Below, piece by piece: positions 32,858 through 40,851 of a DNA stretch of 45,683 bases. The DNA is from an uncultured Clostridia bacterium (GTDB lineage: Bacteria > Bacillota > Clostridia > Christensenellales > Aristaeellaceae): contig CAMOVR010000011.1 of assembly GCA_946627565.1 (NCBI GenBank), positions 1 through 45,683 of the forward strand, in the 5' to 3' direction. Within the stretch, counting starts at the first letter, position 1; each line of letters starts with the position of its first letter. The notes under the pieces are model-generated. The model made no database searches. It was not told where the DNA came from and saw nothing but the letters and a program-made list of their open reading frames with translations. The translations under genes were made by a program, and so were the position numbers.

Positions 32858-34090
32858 ATGGAACAGCAGAAACAGAATTATATCTGGAACATGATCGGCA
32901 GCATTTTTGAGTCGGCACTCAACCTGGTGCTGCTGATCGTGGTGAACCGGACCATAGGAGAGAGCGGGGGCGGGATCTTCACCCTCTCCTTTTCCCATGC
33001 CCAGATGATGTACTACCTGGGCACACTGGAAGTGCGGCCCATCCATTCCACGGATGTGAATCAGAAATACCGCTTTGCGGATTATTTCTCCCTCAGGGTT
33101 GTCTCCAGCATCCTGATGATGATCATCTGTCTTGCCTACGTGCTGACCATGTCCGGCGATCCCATGAAGAGGCGCTTCATGATGTACATGTGCGTCTATA
33201 AGATGCTGGACGGCTTCTATGACCTGTTTGCATCCATGTTCCAGCAGCACGGACGCATCGCATATTCCGGCATGGTTTCCACCGTCCGGGTGGCATCCGT
33301 GCTGGTGGTGTTTACCCTGACCCTGCTGATCACCCGGAATCTGGAAACGGCGGGCATCCTTATGGTGCTGACCAGCCTGACCGTCCTTCTGACCTATAAC
33401 CTTTCCAAATGGCGCAAGTTTGACGATGTGCCAGTCAGCTGGTCCTTTTCCCATGCCCGGGAGATCGTGGTGAGCTGCTTTCCCCTGTTTGTTTCGGTCT
33501 TTGTCATGCTCTACATCAGCAACGCCCCCAAGTACGCCATTGACGAATATTGCTCCGACGTGGTGCAGAACCGCTACAGCATTCTGTTCATGCCGGCCTT
33601 TGTCATCAACCTGTTCAGCCAGTTTGTGCTGCGGCCCATGCTGACCCCCATGGCAAGACTGTGGAATGACGGGTCGTACGGGACATTCCGGGGCAACATC
33701 CTGAAGATGCTCCTGGGCATCATGGGCGTGACCCTTCTTGGAATCGGGGGCGCCTGGCTGCTGGGTGTACCGTTCCTGAACCTGCTCTACGGTGTGGACA
33801 TATCCGCGGACAAAACCGTGCTGCTTCTGGTAATGGTCTACGGCGGCCTCAATGCCGTCAACAATTTCCTCTATGACATGATTGCCGTGACACGCAGGCA
33901 GAAGTGGCTGCTGGGGGCATATGCCGTATCTGCCCTGGCCGTGTTCCTTCTGGCCGCACCCCTGGTCCGGAGCATGGAGATGATGGGCGCCATCCTGGCA
34001 AGCATCGGGGCCCTGTGCGTGCTGGATGTCCTGCTGCTTGGGATTATGTACGGTGTCCTTCGGGGAAAAGAAAGGGATGCAGTCGCATGA
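32858..34090 (+). CDS. Polysaccharide flippase (Wzx/MurJ-type, MOP superfamily)
   Basis: A 410-residue integral membrane protein with about twelve helices. It opens with a positively charged cytoplasmic stub and NMIGSIFESALNLVLLIVVNRTIGESGGGIFTL, the typical first-helix pattern of lipopolysaccharide/teichoic acid flippases. Later helices include VVVSCFPLFVSVFVMLYISNAPKYAIDEY. It should flip the lipid-linked repeat unit or oligosaccharide to the outer face of the membrane. It starts 5 bases after the aminotransferase stop codon; its ATGA end (34087) couples it to the polymer transferase gene. Confidence 0.88.
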   Translation: MEQQKQNYIWNMIGSIFESALNLVLLIVVNRTIGESGGGIFTLSFSHAQMMYYLGTLEVRPIHSTDVNQKYRFADYFSLRVVSSILMMIICLAYVLTMSGDPMKRRFMMYMCVYKMLDGFYDLFASMFQQHGRIAYSGMVSTVRVASVLVVFTLTLLITRNLETAGILMVLTSLTVLLTYNLSKWRKFDDVPVSWSFSHAREIVVSCFPLFVSVFVMLYISNAPKYAIDEYCSDVVQNRYSILFMPAFVINLFSQFVLRPMLTPMARLWNDGSYGTFRGNILKMLLGIMGVTLLGIGGAWLLGVPFLNLLYGVDISADKTVLLLVMVYGGLNAVNNFLYDMIAVTRRQKWLLGAYAVSALAVFLLAAPLVRSMEMMGAILASIGALCVLDVLLLGIMYGVLRGKERDAVA

Positions 34091-35400
34091 AATGGGTAGA
34101 ACAGTTCCTTTCTGCCGCGAAAACGGTGGTTTTTGAAAAGGGCCGCCTGGTCCACTACCTGAATATCCCGTCTTTCCGGAAAAGCCAGAAAAAGATCCAG
34201 TCCAGGCCTAAGAAAGACAGGCTCCGGGTGGGTTTCATGATCCAGGTGCCCAACAGCTGGGCCGTGCTGGAGCCGGTGTATCTGGCGTCAAAAGAGGACC
34301 CGGATGTGGAAAGCGTGATCCTGCTTATGCCCGAGGTGACCTTTGCATACTATGTGAAGATCACGGACATAGAGTGGAAAAGCGTATATGATTTCGGGGA
34401 GAAAAAGTACGGGGATGCCTGCGTAAGGCTGTATGATCCGGACACAAAACAATGGAAGGATCCTGAAAGTCTGGACCTTGACTACATATTTATTCCCAGA
34501 CCCTACGATACCTATCTCCCCAGACCCTACAAGGCCTCCAGTCTGCGGAAAATCATGCAGGTGTGCTTCGTGCCCTATTCATCCCCCCTTCTGGATGATT
34601 ACCGCCTGATGTACAACACCCATTTCATCCGGAACCTGCACCTGATCTTCTGTGAGAAACAGCATTCTGCGGATTATGTCACGAAAAAACTGGGTCCCAC
34701 GGTGAAAAGCGGGGACCAGAAGGTATTCTGCACGGGTTTTCCCAAGTTTGACCTGAATAAGGACGGGGAGAACCTGGAAAGCCCCCTGTGGCCGAGAAAG
34801 CGTTCATCTGCCATACAGCGGGTCATCTGGACCCCCAGATGGAACATGGATCCCAAAATCGGGGGCAGCAGCTTTCTCACCTACAAGGATGCCTTCCTGA
34901 AATGGACAGGGGAAGACAAGAGTGTGGACCTGGTGTTCCGGCCCCATCCTCTGGCAAGGGAAGCCTTCATCCGGGACGGGCTTATCACGGAGGAAGAATG
35001 GGAAGCGTGCGTAAACGCCTACCGGGACGGGGACAATACGGCCCTGGACCTGACCAGCACCTACTATGACCTGATGTGGAGCTCAGATGTCCTCATCACG
35101 GATGTGTCCTCCATGCTCATGGACTATATGCTCACAGGCCATCCCATCCTGTACTGCCCCACCCATGCCATGGATTCCACCTCCGACGATCCGAAATTCG
35201 CTATTGTTGATTTTCTTGACGGCATGTACATCGTACATGACATGGAGGAGATCCGCAAAACCCTGAACATGCTCAGGGAAGGAAAGGATCCCAAAAAGGA
35301 AAAGCGGGCAGAGCTTGCCCGCATGATGCGAAGGGACGGCCATATCGGCCGGGATATTGTGGAACTTCTGAAACAGGATTACGCCTCATCCCGGGTGTGA
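34087..35400 (+). CDS. CDP-glycerol glycerophosphotransferase-type polymer transferase
   Basis: A 437-residue cytoplasmic-face enzyme related to TagF/TagB. It has the C-terminal HPLAREAF-type His and ITDVSSMLMDYMLTGHPILYCPT block that holds the active site in wall-teichoic-acid polymerases, and earlier RPYDTYLPRPYKASSL and a basic N-terminus. It probably transfers a polyol-phosphate or glycosyl-phosphate to a growing chain. The ATG at 34087 overlaps the flippase stop (ATGA). An upstream frame reaching 33904 is only a shadow of the flippase gene. Its final 22 bases overlap the convergent membrane protein gene at 35379. The operon suggests a teichoic-acid-like or other anionic glycopolymer. Confidence 0.88.
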   Translation: MKWVEQFLSAAKTVVFEKGRLVHYLNIPSFRKSQKKIQSRPKKDRLRVGFMIQVPNSWAVLEPVYLASKEDPDVESVILLMPEVTFAYYVKITDIEWKSVYDFGEKKYGDACVRLYDPDTKQWKDPESLDLDYIFIPRPYDTYLPRPYKASSLRKIMQVCFVPYSSPLLDDYRLMYNTHFIRNLHLIFCEKQHSADYVTKKLGPTVKSGDQKVFCTGFPKFDLNKDGENLESPLWPRKRSSAIQRVIWTPRWNMDPKIGGSSFLTYKDAFLKWTGEDKSVDLVFRPHPLAREAFIRDGLITEEEWEACVNAYRDGDNTALDLTSTYYDLMWSSDVLITDVSSMLMDYMLTGHPILYCPTHAMDSTSDDPKFAIVDFLDGMYIVHDMEEIRKTLNMLREGKDPKKEKRAELARMMRRDGHIGRDIVELLKQDYASSRV

Positions 35401-36053
35401 TACCGGCTCACGCAGGCCGCTGCCAGCTGAAGGAGCCAGCCCGCCAGAAGGAACAGGACGAGCATAAGAAGCAGGGCGTACACCACGCCTGCGCCGGAGG
35501 AATACGGGCCCGCCGTCTCCGGCATCCAGCCAAACCAACCGGCGGGCGCGCTATCGTTCAGAAAAAAGTACGGGGCTGTCATGCCGGCCCACCTGACACC
35601 GGAAAAGCGGAGCACCAGGACAAAACCGTAATAGACAAGGGACGGCAGCAAAGAAAGGAAAATGTGGCGCTTTGTTAAAACGCCCCGGAACGCCTTCACA
35701 TCGTTTTTAAGAAAATCCGCTATGGTGATGCAGGGCGTGATGCCGTGCATGCACAGGCTGGCCCAGTGGTCCTGGCGGTAGGCGGCCAGAAGCCCGCCCG
35801 GGACAGCCGGCGCCAGAACCAGGAGAAACACCAGGAACGTGATGAAGATGGAGACGGCGGCAGCGTATTTTACCAGAAAAGCCCGCGGGCTGCCTCGCCG
35901 CACAAGCTGAAAGAGAACCGCTCCCGCGGCAAACAGGTTTGACAGCTGCGTGAAATAGGTAAACCCGATCTTCCAGTGCCACATGCGCAACATGGCATAG
36001 GCGGTACAGAGAAGGATCAGGAGTTTCAGGACAGGCGGTTTCTTACAAGGCAT
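35379..36053 (-). CDS. Pr6Pr-like integral membrane protein
   Basis: A 224-residue membrane protein with about six helices and the characteristic first-loop pattern FTYFTQLSNLFAAGAVLFQLV, as in the Pr6Pr group. Function in this group is not known. The start is taken at 36053, where GGGGGAATG lies about 5-12 bases upstream; a longer frame to 36188 reads into the neighbouring divergent gene and has no ribosome site. Its last 22 bases overlap the end of the polymer transferase gene on the opposite strand. It diverges from the aldo/keto reductase gene with 52 bases between. Confidence 0.7.
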   Translation of the reverse strand: MPCKKPPVLKLLILLCTAYAMLRMWHWKIGFTYFTQLSNLFAAGAVLFQLVRRGSPRAFLVKYAAAVSIFITFLVFLLVLAPAVPGGLLAAYRQDHWASLCMHGITPCITIADFLKNDVKAFRGVLTKRHIFLSLLPSLVYYGFVLVLRFSGVRWAGMTAPYFFLNDSAPAGWFGWMPETAGPYSSGAGVVYALLLMLVLFLLAGWLLQLAAACVSRYHTRDEA

Positions 36054-36105
36054 GGCACATTCCCCCGGGACTGAAAGGAAAATACAGAAAAGGCAGGTAA
36101 AAAGC

Positions 36106-37080
36106 ATGCAGGAGAGCGTATACGGACGGATACCGGGTCTTGACCGGGACATATCCAGGATCTTCTTTGGCACTGCCATGGAGACCATGATGAAGGACGA
36201 AGACCGGGCGCCGGAGCTGCTGGATCAGGTGGCGGAAAAGGGCATCAATGCCTTTGACACGGCCCGCAGTTACGGGAAGGCGGAATATGCCCTGGGCAAA
36301 TGGATGGAAAAGAGAGGCAACCGGGACAGCGTGGTGGTGCTGAGCAAGTGTGGGGACATCCGTCTTGGCATTGTCAAGGTAAACCGGAAGGTGATACGGG
36401 ATCAGCTGAGCACCAGCCTGGAGGCCCTGCGGACAGATGTCATCGACATCTATCTTCTGCACAGGGACGACCCGAAGACCCCGGTGGGGGAATTCATTGA
36501 CACCCTCAATGAGGCCAGGGAGGAAGGAAAGATCCGTATCTTCGGTGTTTCCAACTGGACCCACAGCCGCATTGAGGAAGCCAACAGGTATGCTGCATCC
36601 CACGGCCTGCAGGGCTTTTCCGTATCCAGCCCCAACTTCGGCCTGGCCAGGCAGATGAAGGACCTGTGGGGCGGCGGCTGCGTCACCATCTCAGGTCCGG
36701 AGCATGAGGACGCCAGGGCATGGTACCGGGAGCACAGCATGCCGGTGATTGCCTATTCCAGCCTGGGTCGCGGGTTTTTCAGCGGCCGCTTTAAGGCAGG
36801 GGATGAGAAGGGGGCCAGGCAGGTCCTGGATTCCTTTGCCAGGAAGGGCTATCTGTATCCGGAAAACATGGAAAGGCTCAGGCGGGCGGAGATCCTGGCA
36901 GAGCGTTACGGGGACACGGTACCCGGCATCGCCATGCGCTACATCTTCAGCACAGGCATGGATGTCTACGCTGTGGTGAGCACCTCATCCCCGGACAGGA
37001 TTGCACAGAACCTGGCTGCATCCGGACAGAAACTGACACAGCAGGATGTAAAGTACCTTGAGACAGGGGAAGAAGCATAA
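36106..37080 (+). CDS. Aldo/keto reductase
   Basis: A 324-residue NADPH-dependent reductase. The catalytic tetrad is in place: Asp in FDTARSYG, Tyr in the same motif, Lys in VVLSKCG and His in LLHRDDP. Later SNWTHSRIEEANRYA and PVIAYSSLGRGFFSGRF complete the AKR signature. It reduces an aldehyde or ketone of unknown identity, perhaps a sugar or a methylglyoxal-like compound. The start at 36106 is preferred because AGGCAGG lies 6-10 bases upstream; the frame to 36052 begins inside the divergent gene's start. The terminator at 37081 closes it as a single gene. Confidence 0.9.
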   Translation: MQESVYGRIPGLDRDISRIFFGTAMETMMKDEDRAPELLDQVAEKGINAFDTARSYGKAEYALGKWMEKRGNRDSVVVLSKCGDIRLGIVKVNRKVIRDQLSTSLEALRTDVIDIYLLHRDDPKTPVGEFIDTLNEAREEGKIRIFGVSNWTHSRIEEANRYAASHGLQGFSVSSPNFGLARQMKDLWGGGCVTISGPEHEDARAWYREHSMPVIAYSSLGRGFFSGRFKAGDEKGARQVLDSFARKGYLYPENMERLRRAEILAERYGDTVPGIAMRYIFSTGMDVYAVVSTSSPDRIAQNLAASGQKLTQQDVKYLETGEEA

Positions 37081-37118
37081 GGCAAAGGGCACAGACAGCA
37101 TTGTCTGTGCCTTTTGCC
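37081..37118. terminator. Bidirectional terminator between AKR and AEC transporter genes
   Basis: GGCAAAGGGCACAGACA pairs with TGTCTGTGCCTTTTGCC around GCAT, with TTTT in the right arm; on the minus strand an AAA tract precedes and CTTTGCC follows. It serves both convergent genes. Confidence 0.75.
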
Positions 37119-37125
37119 ATGGTAC

Positions 37126-38040
37126 TCAGGACCAGATGAGACCGGACAGATACACCACCGCCGGGATGGTGAGGATGGACAGCAGGGTGGATATGACCAC
37201 GGTTTCCACGGCATAGGGGTAGTCCGCGTCATGCAGCTGGGCATAGACAGCCACATTGGACCCGGTGGGGGCTGCGGCGCACAGCAGGAGCACGGAGCGG
37301 AGGGTGGAAAGGGAAGCGGGCAGCAGGGCCAGGAGGAAAAGGGAGAGTACGGGAATAAGAAGGTTGCGCACCAGGGCGGTCTTGTAAAGGGAGAGCCTTG
37401 TGAACATATGCTTTATGTCGGTCTGGGCAAGATAGACGCCCACGGTAAACATGGCCAGGGGCGTATTCAGGCCGGATACGGTGTCAAGCAGGCCTGTTGC
37501 CAGGTCCGGCAGGGGAAGCTGGGTGAAAAAGAGCACAAGGCCCGTCAGCATGGCGATGACAAAGGGGGCCCGGATGAGCTTTTTCAGGGACAGGCCTTTC
37601 ATAAGGGGCTGTCCGGTGAGCAGGGAAACGCCGTAGGTCCACTGGCCGATATTGAGGAAGGCGATAAAGCAGGCAGCGTAGAAGACGGAGGACTGGCCGG
37701 TGGAGGCGAGAATCAGGGGAATGGCAAAGAAACCCGGGTTGGAAAAGGCCCCTGCAAAGGCCGCAATGCTGTCCTTGCGGGAGACGAGGCGGGAGACCGC
37801 CATGGAAAGGAGCAGCAGCATGAAGGCAGCCAGGGCGGAGATGAGGATGCCCTGCATATGCTCCGCCGTTCTTTCTATGAGAAAGCCGTTTATGATCACC
37901 GAGGGCAGGGAAACGTAGATCAGGATGTTCCCAAGGGCCTGGCTCCCGTCCCGGGATATCTTCCCGGAGCGGTAAAGAAGAAAGCCTATGCCGGAGAGCA
38001 GGAACATCTGCAGGATCTGTTTCACAAGAATCAGGATCAT
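37126..38040 (-). CDS. AEC-family (auxin efflux carrier-like) transporter
   Basis: A 304-residue membrane protein with about ten helices. LILVKQILQMFLLSGIGFLLYRSGKIS begins it, with the central GAFSNPGFFAIPLI and the repeat PTGSNVAVYAQLHDADYPYAVETVVISTLLSILTIP, typical of AEC carriers that exchange small organic acids or amino-acid derivatives. Its ATG overlaps the SGNH hydrolase stop by 4 bases (ATGA), so the two are translationally coupled, the hydrolase first. The substrate is unknown. It ends just before the bidirectional terminator. Confidence 0.88.
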   Translation of the reverse strand: MILILVKQILQMFLLSGIGFLLYRSGKISRDGSQALGNILIYVSLPSVIINGFLIERTAEHMQGILISALAAFMLLLLSMAVSRLVSRKDSIAAFAGAFSNPGFFAIPLILASTGQSSVFYAACFIAFLNIGQWTYGVSLLTGQPLMKGLSLKKLIRAPFVIAMLTGLVLFFTQLPLPDLATGLLDTVSGLNTPLAMFTVGVYLAQTDIKHMFTRLSLYKTALVRNLLIPVLSLFLLALLPASLSTLRSVLLLCAAAPTGSNVAVYAQLHDADYPYAVETVVISTLLSILTIPAVVYLSGLIWS

Positions 38041-38768
38041 ACGCCTTTCGCCTCCGTATTCGTATCCGTATTGGGAAGATACGGGAGCAGGGCCTCCAGG
38101 ACGGGCATATAGCCGTCCGCATACATATGCATGCCCTCGATGGTGTATTCTTGCTTAAGCCGTCCCTGCTGATCCGTAATGCCCTTATTCAGGTCAAGGA
38201 AGGCAGCCCCGGTTTCCTCCGCCAGTTTCCTTACTGCATTGCTGGCTTCAAGAATCCGGGCATTGCTTCTGACTTCAAGGGCGCTTTTCATGCCGGGATC
38301 CGTGGCTGCTTCCGGATTGACGGGATAGTAGGCGAGCATAAAGATACGGCAGTGGGGGAGCCTCTCCTGGATTCCATTAAGGATGGTCCGGTATCTGCCG
38401 ATCAGCCCTTCCAGGGTATAGTCCGGCAGGTTCAGGTCATTGGTGCCGATATTGATATAGATATAGTCGGGCTTCAGGTCATAGATGCACACATCCATGT
38501 TTTCCAGAAGCTCAAAGGTGGTAAAGCCCCCGATGCCCCGGTTGTAGATGGTATACGGGAGCTGACGGTCCAGGAGAAACTCGTATATGGGGAACATCTC
38601 CATGAGGCTTGAGCCTGCAAAGAGGATCTGATGGGGCCGGACAAACCTGTTCAGGTGACGGTACAGTTCCACTTTCATGCGCTTTTCAGCCCGTCCGCGC
38701 TCCTGCATCTGCATATCCAGGGCCTGACGCTGCTCCCGGGTCAGAGAGTCCAGAATGGATGAAGACAT
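38037..38768 (-). CDS. SGNH/GDSL-family hydrolase
   Basis: A 243-residue cytoplasmic hydrolase (no signal peptide) of the SGNH group. Block I is ILFAGSSLMEMFP with the nucleophile Ser, block II NRGIGGFTT (Gly), block III INIGTNDLNLP (Asn), and the late IEGMHMYADGY supplies the catalytic His, although the usual Asp-Gly-Leu-His is changed to Glu-Gly-Met-His. It probably cleaves an ester such as an acetyl or acyl group on a sugar. The start is ATG 38768 with AAGGAG 8 bases upstream. It is co-transcribed with the AEC transporter. Confidence 0.88.
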   Translation of the reverse strand: MSSSILDSLTREQRQALDMQMQERGRAEKRMKVELYRHLNRFVRPHQILFAGSSLMEMFPIYEFLLDRQLPYTIYNRGIGGFTTFELLENMDVCIYDLKPDYIYINIGTNDLNLPDYTLEGLIGRYRTILNGIQERLPHCRIFMLAYYPVNPEAATDPGMKSALEVRSNARILEASNAVRKLAEETGAAFLDLNKGITDQQGRLKQEYTIEGMHMYADGYMPVLEALLPYLPNTDTNTEAKGV

Positions 38769-38905
38769 GGTATTGCTCCTTCTGCCCGGGAAATCTAAGG
38801 CCCGGGCCAGCGTATTATACCGGATAAATGGAAAAGCAGAAACTGTCATATGGTCTCAGTAATATGTCTTACAGTGTCAAAACATGAAGCAGAGCCGGAA
38901 AAACC

Positions 38906-38934
38906 TTGCATGTCCGCGCGGATTTCGATATACT
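38906..38934 (+). promoter_or_regulatory. Promoter of the sugar ABC importer operon
   Basis: TTGCAT (38906-38911), 17-base spacer, TATACT (38929-38934), 65 bases before the first permease start. The 230-base gap 38769-38998 also contains a TATAAT on the minus strand (38815-38820 complement) for the divergent hydrolase. Confidence 0.7.
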
Positions 38935-38998
38935 GATATAAAGTTCAAATCAGGCAACATACTTATTCACATCAAGTCCCAAGAGAGCAGGTGTATCC

Positions 38999-39907
38999 GT
39001 GACAAGTTTACGAAAAGGAACCCTAGGGAAGAGAATCTGGAAACAGCGGTGGCTGCTGCTGATGCTTCTGCCCGGGCTGATCTGGTTCATCGTCTTCAAG
39101 TATGCAACCTATGCCGGCCTGACGCTTTCCTTTACCAATTACGGGTTCCGCAAAACCGTATCCTTTGTGGGCCTGAGGAATTTTGAAAGGCTGTTCAGGT
39201 CCGCTTCCTTTTTCAATGCCCTGCGCAACACCCTGTTGATCAGCCTGTACAACATTGTCTTCTATTTTCCTTTCCCCATCTTAATCGCCCTTCTGATCAA
39301 CGAGCTGGGTTCCGTGCATTCCAAGCGCATGGTACAGTTCCTGATCTACATTCCCTACTTCTTCTCCTGGGTGGTGGTGGGCACCATCTTCGTCAACCTG
39401 CTTTCCCCCTCCAGCGGCATTGTCAACCAGATCCTGAAAAACCTTGGGATGGAAAGCATATACTTCATGTCGGACGTGAAGTGGTTCAGAAAAGTGCTCA
39501 TTGTCTCCTACATATGGAAACAGATGGGCTACGGTGCCGTGATCTATGTGGCCACCCTGTCCACCGTGGATCCCCAGCTGTATGAGGCGGCGGAGATTGA
39601 CGGATGCGGCAGGTTCCGGCAGGTGCTGTACATCACGCTGCCCACCATCCGGCCCACCATCGTCACCATGCTTCTGCTGAACCTGTCCCACGTGCTCATG
39701 ATCTTTGACCAGGTCATGGTCATGTACAACGCCTCGGTCTACTCTGTCAGCGACGTGCTGCAGACCTATTCCTACAGGGAGGGCATCCTGACGGGCAACC
39801 TGGGCTTTGGCACGGCGGTGTCCCTGTTTGTGGGCGTGGTCAGTCTCTGCCTCGTGATGGGCACCAACTGGATCAGCAAGCATTTCCTCGAAGACTCGAT
39901 TCTGTGA
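38999..39907 (+). CDS. Carbohydrate ABC transporter permease (LplB/YteP type)
   Basis: A 302-residue inner-membrane subunit with six helices and the EAA loop in EAAEIDGCGRFRQVLYITLPTIRP (about 197-220), which contacts the ATPase. FERLFRSASFFNALRNTLLIS and the C-terminal GVVSLCLVMGTNWISKHF helix are typical of LplB-type permeases for complex polysaccharide fragments. It starts at GTG 38999 with AGCAGGTG about 5-12 bases upstream. The permease pair, binding protein and lack of a dedicated ATPase suggest a shared MsmX-like ATPase, as for other family members. It is the first gene of the importer operon. Confidence 0.92.
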   Translation: MTSLRKGTLGKRIWKQRWLLLMLLPGLIWFIVFKYATYAGLTLSFTNYGFRKTVSFVGLRNFERLFRSASFFNALRNTLLISLYNIVFYFPFPILIALLINELGSVHSKRMVQFLIYIPYFFSWVVVGTIFVNLLSPSSGIVNQILKNLGMESIYFMSDVKWFRKVLIVSYIWKQMGYGAVIYVATLSTVDPQLYEAAEIDGCGRFRQVLYITLPTIRPTIVTMLLLNLSHVLMIFDQVMVMYNASVYSVSDVLQTYSYREGILTGNLGFGTAVSLFVGVVSLCLVMGTNWISKHFLEDSIL

Positions 39908-39923
39908 AAGGAGGTAGCAGGCC

Positions 39924-40799
39924 ATGATGGCAGTGAACCATAAAAATGCAATCCGGCAGTCCGGCGCCCGCATCGCGTTCAGGATCTTCAATGTGATCTT
40001 TCTGACCCTGGTATGCGTGCTGGTGGTGATTCCGATCTGGAATGTTCTGGTTACCTCCCTGGCGGAGGATAAGGATGTCATGGGCGGAGTCTATCTCCTG
40101 ATCCCGAGATCCTTCACCTTCAAAAGTTACATGCGGGTTTTCAACAGCGGCTACATGCGGGGCTTCTGGAATTCCCTGTATGTGGCCGGCATCGGCACCC
40201 TGGTGGCCATGCTCATCACCGTGCCCTGCGGCTTTGCCCTGGCACAGCGCAGGCTCATCGGCAGGGGCGTGTTCATGAAGCTCATCAGCCTGACCCTGGT
40301 TTTTGATGCCGGCATCATGCCGCTGTACGTACTCATCCGGACCCTGGGGCTCATCGACAACCTCTGGTCCCTGATTCTGCCTTTTGCCCTGTCCACATTT
40401 AACCTGATCATTGTCAAGAACTTCATGATGTCCATTCCCGAATCCTTCGTGGAATCGGCCTGGCTGGACGGGTGCAACGATCTTCTGGCCCTGGTGCGCA
40501 TTGTCATACCCATGTCCGTCCCGATTCTGGCGGCGGTGACCCTCTTCTACTTTGTCTCCTTCTGGAACCGCTACACCGAAGCGGTGATGTTTATCAACAA
40601 CTCCTCCCGCTATACCCTGCAGGTCATGCTGCGGGCCCTGATCTATCAGTCCGACGGATCCCTGGGGGAGGGCAACATCGTCTATGACAACACGAAGATG
40701 GCCGTCATGGTACTTGGCATGCTGCCGGTCATGATCATCTATCCTTTTGTGCAGCGCCACTTTGTCTCCGGCCTTATGCTGGGTGGCGTGAAGGAATAA
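39924..40799 (+). CDS. Carbohydrate ABC transporter permease (LplC/YtcP type)
   Basis: A 291-residue six-helix permease. The EAA loop is ESAWLDGCNDLLALVRIVIPMSVP; PLYVLIRTLGLIDNLWSLILPFALSTFNLIIVKNFMMSIPES and the C-terminal QRHFVSGLMLGGVKE tail are typical of the LplC/YtcP family that takes up oligosaccharides. The start has AGGAGG 9 bases upstream of ATG 39924. It lies 16 bases after the first permease, so it is co-transcribed with it and with the binding protein 52 bases downstream. Confidence 0.92.
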   Translation: MMAVNHKNAIRQSGARIAFRIFNVIFLTLVCVLVVIPIWNVLVTSLAEDKDVMGGVYLLIPRSFTFKSYMRVFNSGYMRGFWNSLYVAGIGTLVAMLITVPCGFALAQRRLIGRGVFMKLISLTLVFDAGIMPLYVLIRTLGLIDNLWSLILPFALSTFNLIIVKNFMMSIPESFVESAWLDGCNDLLALVRIVIPMSVPILAAVTLFYFVSFWNRYTEAVMFINNSSRYTLQVMLRALIYQSDGSLGEGNIVYDNTKMAVMVLGMLPVMIIYPFVQRHFVSGLMLGGVKE

Positions 40800-40851
40800 T
40801 GTCTACGCGGCGGTAAAGCCGCCTGCGCATAGATTGAAAAGGAGGTCCCCT

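Noticed and set aside
33904-34086. An N-terminal extension of the polymer transferase frame
   Set aside because: It overlaps the flippase gene in another frame and has no ribosome site; the ATG at 34087 with ATGA overlap is the natural start.
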